From Lycium barbarum (Eukaryota > Streptophyta > Magnoliopsida > Solanales > Solanaceae): a DNA stretch of 64,000 nucleotides. This document shows, in pieces, positions 31,748 to 44,300 of the stretch (position 1 is its first letter; each line of letters opens with the position of its first letter). The translations under genes were made by a program, and so were the position numbers. The DNA is taken from positions 23,010,380 to 23,074,379 of the forward strand of contig NC_083344.1 of the NCBI RefSeq assembly GCF_019175385.1, read 5' to 3'. Below the pieces are notes generated by a model. It did no database searches, had not been told where the DNA came from, and saw only the letters and a list, made by a program, of their open reading frames with translations.

Positions 31748-34696
31748 TGTTATAACCCGTATATTGTACGTTTGGAAATTCCAAAGTCGTCGTGGAAAGT
31801 TAAGGGCGAGACCATTTTCAAAAATGGTTTTAATGTGCAAGTTGTTATAAAAAAAAATTTATGACTATTATCAGTATGGAAATATTGAGAAAGGTTAAGG
31901 GTAAGAAGTGGAATTCGCAAAATGGGCCATGGAAATAATGTGGAAGGCTAGGGGCAAAATGGTAATATTGAGGAAAGTCGAGGGGTAAAATGGGAAGTTT
32001 ACAAAAGTTCAAGAAAATTCATGAAAGGGCCATATTGGCCATGTGAAGAAGAATAAGGGGAAAAGATGACAAAATAAGTCATCTTTTATTTTGAAAAAAA
32101 AAAAAAAAACTTAAGAAAAAGAAAAGAAAAATCTAGAAAAGTGTAGAGGAGGGCATGTGCCCCTCACATGCTAGTAGCTCTCTCTCTCTATATATATAAG
32201 GGAGTTCATCTTTTAATTCAAGGAAAAATGGAGAGAAAGACTTGGAGAAAAAAAAAAAAAAAGGGAGAGGATAAAGAGAGGTCACGGCCAAAGGGGCAAA
32301 AATTTAGCCCCTTGAAGTAGTGATCAAAAAAATTATTTCTTCCACTTTTCCTACCTAATGGGAGGTCCTCTACAACATGGAGTGAGTGTTGAAGCAAGTA
32401 GAAGGCTTGTTGGTGTCATATGCCAACCCTAAACCAAGTGGGAAGTTGAAGGAAAAGGTAAGGTTTCATCTCCTTTTGTGTGTTGTGGATGGTTTATATA
32501 TGTTGTTGTATAGAAAAATGGATGGAAAACGTAAAATCATGCAAGTAGTAATGTGGCCGTGTGATGTGTTGCATGTTGGCCGAATATATGTGTGGTGTTG
32601 GATTGAAATGATGAATTAATTTTATTTAGCAATTTTATTGTTGTTGTTGTGTGGGCTCTATGATGAAAATGAAGGTTTAAGGATTTAAATTGAAGTGGGA
32701 ATTGTTTGTAGGTTGTTGGAGAAGATAATGTAATTTCCATATAGTTCTTGTGATATTGTGGTTAATGTTATCAATGTGTGGGATGTTGATGTAGTTTATA
32801 AATTTGGAAGAAAGAAATGTGTTGCCATTGTTTTTGTTGAGTTTGGAAGATTGCAAGTTGGGTTGTTGTGATTAAATTTGAAAGAAGGAATTAAGTTGCT
32901 ATTGTTTTTGTTGGAATTTGGAAGGTGTTGGATGGAGTAGTATGTTGATTGAATCGTTTTGAAAGTTATTGAATTGAATTGAATTGAATTGAATTGAATT
33001 TATTATTTAAGTGTTGCTAGAATAATTGCTAGTATTGTTGTTGGTTTGGCCGAGTTGAATTCTCGGGTTTGTTGTTGTTGATTTGGGGCCGAGCCGTATT
33101 CTCGGGGTTGGTATATTTACAGGGGAGATGCTGCCGAAATTCCGGCAGAAAATAAGTGAATTTATTTGAAAAGTTGAGACAAGTGAATAGCAATGGATTT
33201 AATGATTATATGAATTCTTTTGTATGTAGATTAACGAGTTTGGACAAATAAGCATAACTAGTTGATCCTGGCACAGGTATGTGAGGCTTACCCTTTCTTT
33301 CTTTTGGCATGTCCTAGAGCCAAGTAAGGTATGATATTGATATGTACCTTGGGGCTATTCCATTCTGTGATTCCGAGTCTGCTTATGATTCGTATGTCCT
33401 CCCTAATTTAAGTATCTAATAATTCTGATAGGTGAATTCTGATTTAAGTATTCTGATATAAGCATTCTGGTCTAGGTATGTTGATATAAATATTCTGATA
33501 TAAATATTCTGATGTAAGTATTGGACACAAGCGTTCTGATATGAGAAATTCTGATACAAGTATTTTGGACTATGTATTCTGATTTGAGTATTCCGATACA
33601 AGTACTCCGATACGAGTAATCTGATATGAGTATTCCTAACTTTGATATAAGTATTCTGACAAAAGTGTTCCGATATAAGTACTCTGATAGAAATATTCTG
33701 ATAAAAGTATTCTGACATAAGTATTCTGTTATGAGTTATATGTTACGGATATTCTGATAGTACATTCGATTAATCCATTGAGTCTTGGTTATGTGCATTT
33801 AGTTTCTCACTACTCTACTCGTGCATATGTCATGACTTCCTTCGCCGAGTCCCGGGCCGGTTTGTATCGTGCGCACGGTTCCCAAGTTCCTCGCCTGAGG
33901 GCCGGGCGCCGTAAATGAATTCTGAAGTATGATGTGTTACGAAGTATGATGTGTTTGGTTCGCTGAACCGCCTATATGTATATGTAAATTCGGATATTAT
34001 GATGTGTGTCGGAGACAGGAGCAAATCTTCTGGAGTATGATGTGTGTGGCGCCTAAGGCTGGGAGGCGACCACGTTTTCCCCGGGTCCTGTAAAGGATCG
34101 GATACCGTTCTTGGCATGCATGGTCTGTGTTCCAGTAAGCTATTTCTACTATTTTGTATATCGTACATACGATCTGTATATCTGAGTCTGATTATGATCC
34201 CGTCTGTTATACTTCTGTACTTTTGAGTCTGATTCTGATTCCGTCTGTTATACTTCTGTACTTTTGATTCTGATTATGATTCTGTTTACTGTATTTCTTG
34301 CCTTACATACTCAGTACATATTCCGTACTGACACCCTTTCTTCGGGGGCTGTGTTTCATGCCACGCAGGTACACCCAGATGATCAGAAGACTTGGCTAGG
34401 AGATTTCAGCGGAACTGGTGAGCTCCACCTTTCTCCGGAGTGTCGCCGAGTCTGAGTATACATATGTTGCGCTTTCTGATTTTTGTTAGAGACTTTGCAG
34501 ACAGAGTCGTGGGTACAGAGAGTCAGTTCGTAAGCAGCTTTATATGTCTACAGATTCTGTTCTGTCTGGTCTGATATCTGTGTCCTAAGCGGCCCTGTTT
34601 GCTATGATGGCCTAAACGGCCTATATGTTCGTATATGTGTTTATGTTCAGGCGATGTACATTCCGCCTGCCTACTGGATTTGATACGATATGTTTG
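31748..34696 (+). repeat. Right LTR of the non-coding element, first part
   Basis: Collinear with the left LTR and almost identical; visible differences include TGTTATAACCC against TGTTATAGCCC at the start and more GAATT units near 32970-33000. It stops at 34696, where the nested element enters after GTTTG, and resumes at 45250-45431. Twin hairpin at 34312-34348. Confidence 0.92.
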
Positions 34697-37600
34697 TGTT
34701 ATATCCCGTGTTTTCGCGTGTTCGGAAAATTTGGAATAATTGTGACTTGGAAAGAATAAGGCCACATTTTGATTTCATTTGACATATATGTTGTTGCTTA
34801 TGAAAAGTGTTGACGCGGAGACATCGGGGAAGGCCAAGGGGCAAACATGGAATTTCGAAAATTAGTTTCGGGAATTTCAAAACAAGATTTCTAACAATTT
34901 GGGCTCACAAAAAAAAATTTGAGAAAAATTGAGGCCCAAGACCACAAGGTGGTCGGCCATATGGCCAAATGGCCCAAGGCCCATGGAAATTTTAATTCAA
35001 GAAATAAATATAGATATGGCCCATGTATTAGTTCATTTTATCACTTAGAATGTTCAAGAAAGTAGGAAAGAAAATAGAGAGCAAGAAACACAAGGTGTTT
35101 CGGCCATGACCATGGAGAATTGAGACCTCCAATTTTGATCCCAAAAATTATTTTCTTGTTGAATTCCTACTAATTCAAGGTCCCTCTACAACTTGGTGTA
35201 GTTGTTTTGGAGGGTGGAGCATTTAATTCCTCAATTTGATCACATATTCAAGTGAAGAAGACTAGGGAAAAAGGTAAGAATTCATCCCTTTTATTTGTGG
35301 TATGAAGTCTTGTTTGTGTTGTAGTATGTGGGAATGAGTTGATTGTATGGAAAAATTGAAGTTTGCAAAGTGGGTATGGAATATAGAGTTTGGCCGTGTG
35401 TGTGTGTCAATGTGTAAGTAAAGTGAGTTGAAATTTATGTTGTATTCTAGTTGTGTGTAGGATGGAATTTATATTGGAAAGGAAAGTTGAATGAATGGGA
35501 TGGAAATTGGAAAAATGGAATATGGCCGTGTGGTATAGGCATTGAAATGGGAATGGATTAATTTTGTTTAACATGTTAGTTGTGTTGTGGTGATGCTTGC
35601 AATGTAAATGAAGATAATATGATATAAGTTTGCATTGAAATGGAATGTAGAAGCTTATGTCCTTTAGGTGTGATTTTACGACATTATGAAAATAAAGTTG
35701 TTAGGGTGCAAATTATGATGATTATTAATGAACTTGGAAGGTGGGAACATGTTATGAATATGTATGTCAAAGGTTAGAAGTTTTGAATGAGTTATGACTT
35801 TGGTGTAAAGTTTTATATTTTGTATATCGTATGAATATTTTGTGGAAACGATATGAAATGCTTCCAAACTATATGGTGATGATCTTGATTAATTATGAAT
35901 ATGAAAATATTGAGATTAGTATGGAAGTGTGAAGTCGGAATGAACGTTATTGCATTATGTCGGAAAGTAGAACTAGTTGCCTTATATTGTGCTATATTGT
36001 GATTGTTGTTGTTGTTGGTGTTGTTATTGGGTTGTTGTTGCTGCTATTTGAGCCGAGATGATTCTCGGGGGTGCTATATTTATAGGGGAGGTGCTGCCGC
36101 AATTTCGGTCGACAACTATGACTTTAAGTTGAATCCTTAAAATCCATAACTTACAATTGGTAAATGTGACCATTTGTAGATTCTGGGTGAAACGGGAATC
36201 GAGTTTAAGCGAGCATAAGACGCGCGTAAGGTATGTAAAGCTAACCCATTCCTTCTTTTGGCATGTACTAAGTATACTAGGTCGATACTTGTGCCTCGGG
36301 GACAATTCCGTTCATGGAAATTCGGATTTGAATTTGAGTACTATTCATTCAATCTAATTGAATTATAAAATCTCACATTTTATTGGAAAATGATCAAACG
36401 TCCGAAACTTTTGGTAAATGTAGTAGAATCGCTCCGACACTTCCAATGATGATTCCATAGATCCGAATACTCGCGATTCAGGTCCGCCACCTCGACTTGA
36501 CTCGAGGTGGGCCGACTAAGCCCGAGATTCTTTTGTTTGCTCTATTAGGCTCATTTTTTATAGTGTCGGAAAAAAGACTATTGTTTATGACTTTGGCTAT
36601 CATAGAGTAATGTTTTGACTGTCCTTGACATTCTAAATTACATTTTGAACTATAGATATAATTCTGGAAGTAGTTTTGTGAAATAAACCCTATATTGACC
36701 AAATGTTCAACTAGTTTGACTAACGGGCCGACATATTATTATACCAGGCTTTATAGCTATTTCGATTTATAAATTGCAATAGCCGCTCATGAATCCGCTC
36801 GTACCCACTATTATGATATCGTTCACTGGTCCCCGGGCCGGTTATTGATCGTGCGCACTATGACAACTCGGTCGTATGCCCTTTTGTTGACATGAGTATC
36901 CTGGCATAGGTGTTCCGATATAAGTACTCTGCTAGAAGCATTCTGATATAAGTATTCGGATATGAATATTCTGTTCGAGTAATCCGTTACGAATATTCGG
37001 ATAGTACGTTCAATTATTCCAACATTTTTTATAAATTGCTTTGACACGTAAAAATGATTCCAGATGTTTTGGGTTGATATAATCCATCGTGCCATCCAAA
37101 AGGCTATGTATGTACACTATGACTACTGTCTGTTTCCTTGAACTGACCCGTCGATTGGAATCTGTTTTGAAATGTTCGTAACGATTCTGTGGTAAATTCT
37201 GATCGTAACGATTCTTTGGAATCTGTCACATATCAATTCTGATCGTTCCGGAATATGTTTATAATCCTCAAATGTTAATAAGTATTCGTATCTATCGAGT
37301 CTGAAAATATGTGTGCATCTGGTTTCTCACTACTCTGCTCGTGCAAGCCTTAGCATGCCTATTCACTGAGCCGGGCCAGGATATGTTATCGTGCGCTGTT
37401 CCCCTACGTTGTCTACTGCGTTCTGAAACAAAACCGTGAGGGGTGGTCTGGGCTGAGCTCGATCCCCAAAGCGGACAGTATTTGCGCCGCATAGTCTGAT
37501 ACCAGGCAGACGCGTTGGGAGTGGACTGGGCAGAGCTCGAGCTCCCGAGACTGATCCATGACCCGTGTACTGGGCAGAGCTCGAGCGGGAAAAACGGGCA

Positions 37601-38656
37601 GTTTCTGCATGGGATGACCACTGTACTGGGCCGAGCTCGAGGTGGCATACCCCTTGTAGGCGCGTGTTCTGATATGATATACTCCGGCTATACGCCGCCT
37701 GATATGATACGTTTATGTATGGTGTGACCACTGTACTGGGCTGAGCTCGAGGTGGCACACTCCTTGTAGACATCATATGATTCGCAGGTTACAGCGTCTG
37801 ATCCGGTACGCCACGGTGTCCTGATATGGCATATGACTATAACGTGCATTAAGTGTGATCTGCGTCTGAAAAGTAAGTTCCGATACTCTGTACGTCCTAT
37901 ATTCCAACCGGTATACTATATCGTCTGAGTATTTTGTATGTTGTACACTCCGTCTGACACGTGAGCTAGGTAGGCATAAGTTGCGTCTGGAAACCCTGTA
38001 TGTTTGGTAACCCTTCTGCTAGGTTATATCGGTTCGCATGATTCGTGATGATCTGTATGATCTGGGTCTGGGAAGTGAGTGATTTTGATATTCTGGACCA
38101 TGTACTTATTCTTTTACCGCTTGTTTCGACTATAGTTCTGATTTCTATATTCCATGCTTTACATACTCAGTACATATTCCGTACTGACCCCCTTTCTTCG
38201 GGGGCTACGTTTCATGCCCGCAGGTACAGACGCTCACTGTGGTGATCCGCCAGCCTAGGGTACACAGTCTGTTGTTGGGAGTGCTCCTTTGATCCGGAGC
38301 CCATACTTTTGGTACAGAACTCTTTGTTGTATATGGTTTCGTGTTTATAGTTATTTTTGGGTACGGCGGGGCCCTGTCCCGTCATATGGTTCTGTTGTCT
38401 GTATTAGAGGCCTGTAGACATGTATGTGGGTCGTGTTCGGTCAGTGATGTTTGCTTGGTTTGTGCCCGGTTTGCCCTACGCTACGTTAATATGATCAACC
38501 TATGTTTTATAATATAAATAATGGTTTAAATGACATGTTTATAATTTGGGATGCACGAGATTCATAGTATGTTGGCACAAGCGAGATTTGGTTGGTAAGT
38601 ATATACGAGTGTCCACGTCGGACACTAGTCGCGGCCTACGGGGTTGGGTCGTGACA
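34697..38656 (+). repeat. Left LTR of the nested element, 3960 bp
   Basis: TGTTATATCCCGTG...GTCGTGACA. Landmarks: donor-like AAAAAG/GTAAG at 35273/35274, TATTTATAG then palindrome-like CCGCAATTTCGG at 36097, exon-like 36180-36230 ending TAAG/GTATGTAAAG, two copies of the CGCTCGTG...CCGGGCCGG module (near 36795 and 37335), the GAGCTCGAG repeats, twin hairpin 38168-38204 and terminal stem-loop 38609-38625. ORFs inside are shadows. Confidence 0.92.
37435..37760 (+). repeat. GGGC(A/C/T)GAGCTCGAG-centred repeat, five copies
   Basis: The core ACTGGGC-GAGCTCGA occurs near 37444, 37527, 37573, 37627 and 37737, 46-110 bases apart, in a GC-rich patch; the last two units share a longer block (GACCACTGTACTGGGC...). 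The right LTR repeats the array near 44035-44350 with point differences. Confidence 0.75.
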
Positions 38657-38860
38657 AAAGTGGTATCAGAGCAGTTTGTCCTCGGAATGTCTACTGGCCG
38701 TGTCTAGTAGAGTCTTGTTTATCGGTGTGTTGTGCACCACATCTATAAACAGGAGGCTACAGGACATTTAGGATGTTACCCTTCTTTGGATCTTAGATCG
38801 TGCGATAGAGCTGTGCTATTAGGATGACTCTTTTCTGACTAGCTGCTATGTTTTTCAGTG
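38657..38860 (+). other. PBS and structured leader of the nested element
   Basis: PBS TGGTATCAGAGC at 38661-38672. A hairpin of about 12 paired bases with one internal mismatch occupies 38717-38750 (GTTTAT...ATAAAC closing pair), followed by AGGAGGCTACAGGACATTTA and TAGATCGTGCGA. A good 3' splice-site-like sequence, TGTTTTTCAG, ends at 38858, two bases before the gag ATG. The hairpin is a candidate packaging signal. Confidence 0.72.
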
Positions 38861-40306
38861 ATGCCTCCGAAGAAGGCAACGGCTGCCCAGAAGGGCAAAG
38901 GCAAGGCGGTGGTGGGAGAGACCAGTCAGATGCCTAGAGTTACGCGGGCTCGTACTCAGACTATGCCCGGCATTGTACTTCAGTCAGAGGGTTCAACTAC
39001 ACCACCACCGGCGGAGCCCGGAGCAGGTCCATCATTAGCTCCGGAGGCTCCAGCGTATGCGCCTCCAGCTCCCCAGTCTGGGGCAGTGGATAGGACGTTG
39101 AGGGAGGCCGTACAGTTACTGACGACACTGGTGGCAGGACAGGTTCGCGGACGCGGGCTGAGGGGGGATGATGACAGGCGTGATAGCCTGAGGGTCCGTG
39201 ATTTTCTCACATGTAATCCCCCAGAGTTTTTCGAGTCTAAGCCCGATGAGGACCCCCATGATTTCATCCGAGGGATGCAGCGCTCGTTGAGACTGGTTCG
39301 AGCTTCTGAGACCGAGTCGGTTGAGTTGGCCTCACACGGATTACGAGACGTCGCTATTAATTGGTATGAGTCTTGGGAGTTATCCAGGGGTGAGGGTGCT
39401 CCCCCAGCTACGTGGGATGAGTTTGTGGCTGCTTTTCTCCGTCACTTTTTGCCCCCGGAGCTACGGCGGGCGCGGGTTGATAGGTTTTTGCAGTTGCGGC
39501 AGGGGGGTCGGAGTGTTCGTGAGTATAATTTGGAGTTTGATTCTCTGGCTAGGTATGCACCCGCTATAGTAGCTGATATGGCTAACCGGATGCACCGGTA
39601 CGTGATAGGGTTGGACCCCTACTTGGTTGACAGCTGCATGGCGATGGCATCGCAGACTGATATGGACATCGCCCGATTACAGGCTTATGCTCTAGGGATG
39701 GAAGACCGGCACAGAGAGGATCAGTCGGGTAGAGGTTGTGACAGGAGAAAGCCCAAGAGGGCTAGATTGGCTGGGCATTCGAGGAAACTCTTAGACAGAC
39801 AGTCTCAGCAGCAGCACAGTAGACATTTTTCCCAGCAAGCATGGGATACCCCTCCACAGAGTTCGGGCAGGAGGTCTGGTGACACATAGTACTCCGGGGC
39901 AGGTCAGAGCTCCAGAGTCTTGAGCCCGCGGGTGGACAGAGGTTCCGGTCGGTCGAGGCCACCCAGACCTCGGTGTCCTTACTGCGGGAGGCGCCACTCT
40001 GGAGAATGTCATCATGCTACAGATGCTTGTTTTTCTTGTGGCCGTCAAGGCCACATTATGAGAGAGTGTCCGTATAGGACCAGTTCGGGTGGTGCAGCCC
40101 AGCCCAGCGGGTCAGTTGCTGATTTACCTTTTCCTTCTGTAGCGATACGCCCTACGGGGCAGAGTGTGCCGACACCATCGGGCCGCGGTAGAGGTCGTGA
40201 CGGAGCTTCCAGTTCTAGCGGTCCTTTGAACCGCTTATATGCTTTGGCTAGCCGGCAGGACCCAGAGGCGTCACCAGATGTGTTTACAGGTATATTGTCC
40301 GTCTTT
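38861..40306 (+). pseudogene. Tekay/Del-type Gag with one nonsense codon
   Basis: ATG at 38861 (MPPKKATAAQK...). The upstream GTG is part of the acceptor-like sequence and is not the start. 342 codons lead to TAG at 39887-39889; the frame then continues to 40306. It has a basic, Pro/Ala-rich N-terminus, a Retrotrans_gag-like core (DPHDFIRGMQRSL..., INWYESWE, FLRHFLPPELRRARVDRF) at about residues 105-270, and a Cys/His region CPYCGRRHSGECHHATDAC running into the knuckle CFSCGRQGHIMREC. It ends with NRLYALASRQDPEASPDVFTGILSVF, the usual lead-in to the protease, after which an AT microsatellite replaces protease and the rest of pol. The stop would separate capsid from the zinc knuckle unless read through. 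Confidence 0.88.
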
Positions 40307-40315
40307 TTTTTCCGA

Positions 40316-40347
<32 letters not shown>

Positions 40348-41265
40348 GCATTGGTAGGTCCAGATTCTATTTCATCACGTATTCCTCCCCGATTGCTAGT
40401 AGAACTGGGATAAGGCCCAAATTGATAAAAAAAATCGTCTGAGGTAATGATATATGTGGATAAAAAGTGAGAGTCGAAAAGTTAAAAGGGTTAACGCAGT
40501 AGTTACACAATCGGAAAAATAAAGGGGCCCCCTCTATATCAGAGCAGGACCCGCTACGAGAACTTTCCAAAATTTGCCAAGACCCCGACTTGTCCCAAAT
40601 TATGTGACCAAGGTCGTGCGGGGCGGTCGATGCAACTATACCGGCATTAACGAGTCTAAATGTACTAAAGTCTCGAGGTTAAGCGTGCTGGGGCCAGAGC
40701 AATTCTGGGATGGGTGACCCCCTGGGAAGTGTACAAAAATTTTCATAAACGTAGATATAAGAGACCGATGGAAAGTCTGGGGTAACCTAAACAAATTAGA
40801 ATGTACCGAAGGGTAGAAACCCTAGATAGGTCGGGTAGGCTAAGGCGAACTCGGCCGCCGAAGAAAAAGAAAGTGTGACACAGTCCTGGAACTAGAATTA
40901 ATTTAAATGGCGTTTGGAAATGTATTGTAAAGGAAATGGTAATAAATGTATATGTGTGCAGATCACATCCCAGTTACAACTGTTTTGACTGACAGGTGGG
41001 CCCCAGCAGTCAGTGTTACGATATATGAAACCTTTGACTGAACGAAACCTAAAGGACAAAGCGAAAGACACGATATAACTGTTATAAGTAGACTAATGTC
41101 GGTTTCACCACTAGTTAAAGCCGGAAAGTCTTAGCGTAATGATATTCGAGAATAGAACTAAGGCGAGTGTGTAAAAGGGGATAGTAATTGTGACGTTTGG
41201 CAGAATTTTGAAGGAAATAAGGAGAACTCCCCCGAAATGCTTGTAAAACCCTATAAGGCTAATTT
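40307..41265 (+). mobile_element. Non-coding 3' interior of the nested element
   Basis: Begins with an AT microsatellite (40316-40340) at the pol deletion junction. No pol remnant is recognisable. The 5S-derived module is at 40628-40730; the rest is purine-rich sequence similar to the other elements' 3' interiors. Confidence 0.75.
40628..40730 (+). other. 5S rRNA-derived module, copy 3
   Basis: Ungapped to plant 5S rRNA: GATGCAACTATACCGGCATTAA matches the 5' end well (shown here as GATGCAA, TATACC, GCATTAA), the next 25 bases are poor, then GGTTAAGCGTGC, GAGCAATTCTGGGATGGG and GTGACCCCCTGGGAAGT are strong. The 3' strand of helix I is absent; a TTTT run follows. Confidence 0.84.
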
Positions 41266-41300
41266 AACATTCGAGGACGAATGTTCTAAAGGGGGGATGA
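41266..41300 (+). other. PPT-proximal hairpin and polypurine tract
   Basis: AACATTCG-AGGA-CGAATGTT at 41266-41285, then AAAGGGGGGATGA to the LTR start at 41301. Confidence 0.88.
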
Positions 41301-44300
41301 TGTTATATCCCGTGTTTTCGCGAGTTCGGAAAATTTGGAATAATTGTGACTTGGAAAGAATAAGGCCACATTTTGATTTCATTTGACATATATGTTGTTG
41401 CTTATGAAAAGTGTTGACGCGGAGACATCAGGGAAGGCCAAGGGGCAAACTTGGAATTTCGAAAATTAGTTTCGGGAATTTCAAAACAAGATTTCTAACA
41501 ATTTGGGCTCACAAAAAAAATTTGAGAAACATTGAGGCCCAAGACCACAAGGTGGCCGGCCATATGGCCAAATGGCCCAAGGCCCATGGAAATTTTAATT
41601 CAAGAAATAAATATAGATATGGCCCATGTATTAGTTCATTTTATCACTTAGAATGTTCAATAAAGTAGGAAAGAAAATTGAGAGCAAGAAACACAAGGTG
41701 TTTCGGCCATGACCATGGAGATTTGAGACCTCCAATTTTGATCCCAAAAATTATTTTCTTGTTGAATTCCTACTAATTCAAGGTCCCTCTACAACTTGGT
41801 GTAGTTGTTTTGGAGGGTGGAGCATTTAATTCCTCAATTTGATCACATATTCAAGTGAAGAAGACTAGGGAAAAAGGTAAGAATTCATCCCTTTTATTTG
41901 TGGTATGAAGTCTTGTTTGTGTTGTAGTATGTGGGAATGAGTTGATTGTATGGAAAAATTGAAGTTTGCAAAGTGGGTATGGAATATAGAGTTTGGTCGT
42001 GTGTGTGTGTCAATGTGTAAGTGAAGTGACTTGAAATTTATGTTGTATTCTAGTTGTGTGTTGGATGGAATTTATATTGGAAAGGAAAGTTGAATGAATG
42101 GGATGGAAATTGGAAAAATGGAATATGGCCGTGTGGTATAGGCATTGAAATGGGAATGGATTAATTTTGTTTAACATGTTAGTTGTGTTGTGGTGATGCT
42201 TGCAATGTAAATGAAGATAATATCATATAAGTTTGCATTGAAATGGAATGTAGAAGCTTATGTCCTTTAGGTATGATTTTACGACATTATGAAAATAAAG
42301 TTGTTAGGGTGCAAATTATGATGATTATTAATGAACTTGGAAGGTGGGAACATGTTATGAATATGTATGTCAAAGGTTAGAAGTTTTGAATGAGTTATGA
42401 CTTTGGTGTAAAGTTTTATATTTTGTATATCGTATGAATATTTTGTGGAAACGATATGAAATGCTTCGAAACTATATGGTGATGATCTTGATTAATTATG
42501 AATATGAAAATATTGAGATTAGTATGGAAGTGTGAAGTCGGAATGAACGTTATTGCATTATGTCGGAAAGTAGAACTAGTTGCCTTATATTGTGCTATAT
42601 TGTGATTGTTGTTGTTGTTGGTGTTGTTATTGGGTTGTTGTTGCTGCTATTTGAGCCGAGATGATTCTCGGGGGTGCTATATTTATAGGGGAGGTGCTGC
42701 CGAAATTTCGGTCGACAACTATGACTTTAAGTTGAATCCTTAAAATCCATAACTTACAATTGGTAAATGTGACCATTTGTAGATTCTGGGTGAAACGGGA
42801 ATCGAGTTTAAGCGAGCATAAGACGCGCGTAAGGTATGTAAAGCTAACCCATTCCTTATTTTGGCATGTCCTAAGTATACTAGGTCGATACTCGTGCCTC
42901 GGGGACAATTCCGTTCATGGAAATTCGGATTTGAATTTGAGTACTATTCATTCAATCTAATTGAATTATAAAATCTCACATTTTATTGGAAAATGATCAA
43001 ACGTCCGAAACTTTTGGTAAATGTAGTAGAATCGCTCCGACACTTCCAATGATGATTCCATAGATCCTAATACTCGCGATTCAGGTCCGCCACCTCGACT
43101 TGACTCGAGGTGGGCCCACTAAGCACGAGATTCTTTTGTTTGCTCTATTAGGCTCATTTTTGTATAGTGTCGGAAAAAAGACTATTGTTTATGACTTTGG
43201 CTATCATAGAGTAATGTTTTGACTGTCCTTGACATTCTAAATTACATTTTGAACTATAGATATAATTCTGGAAGTAGTTTTGTGAAATAAACCCTATATT
43301 GACCAAATGTTCAACTAGTTTGACTAACGGGCCGACATATTATTATACCAGGCTTTATAGCTATTTTGATTTATAAATTGCATTAGCCGCTCATGAATCC
43401 GCTCGTACCCACTATTATGATATCGTTCACTGGTCCCCGGGCCGGTTATTGATCGTGCGCACTATGACAACTCGGCCGTATGCCCTTTTGTTAACATGAG
43501 TATCCTGGCATAGGTGTTCCGATATAAGTACTCTGCTAGAAGCATTCTGATATAAGTATTCGGATATGAATATTCTGTTCGAGTAATCCGTGACGAATAT
43601 TCGGATAGTACGTTCAATTATTCCAACAGTTTTTATAAATTGCTTTGACACGTAAAAATGATTCCAGATGTTTTGGGTTGATATAATCCATCGTGCCATC
43701 CAAAAGGCTATGTATGTACACTATAACTACTGTCCGTTTCCTTGAACTGACCCGTCGATTGGAATCTGTTTTGAAATGTTCGTAATGATTCTGTGGTAAA
43801 AGTGTCTGTAAGTTTCACATATCAATTCTGATCGTTCCGGAATATGTTTATAATCCTCAAATGTTAATAAGTATTCGTATCTATCGAGTCTGAAAATATG
43901 TGTGCATCTGGTTTCTCACTACTCTGCTCGTGCAAGCCTTAGCATGCCTATTCACTGAGCCGGGCCAGGATATGTTATCGTGCGCTGTTCCCCTACGTTG
44001 TCTACTGCGTTCTGAAACAAAACCGTGAGGGGTGGTCTGGGCTGAGCTCGATCCCCAAAGCGGACAGTATTTGCGTCGCATAGTCTGATACCAGGCAGAC
44101 GCGTTGGGAGTGGACTAGGCAGAGCTCGAGCTCCCGAGACTGATCCGTGACCCGTGTACTGGGCAGAGCTCGAGCGGGAAAAACGGACAGTTTCTGCATG
44201 GGATGACCACTGTACTGGCCGAGCTCGAGGTGGCATACCCCTTGTAGGCGCGTGTTCTGATATGATATACTCCGGCTATACGCCGCCTGATATGATACGT

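Noticed and set aside
37292..37776. Overlapping minus-strand ORFs (up to 137 codons) in the nested element's LTR
   Set aside because: They lie in the GC-rich GAGCTCGAG repeat, overlap in two frames and have no homology.
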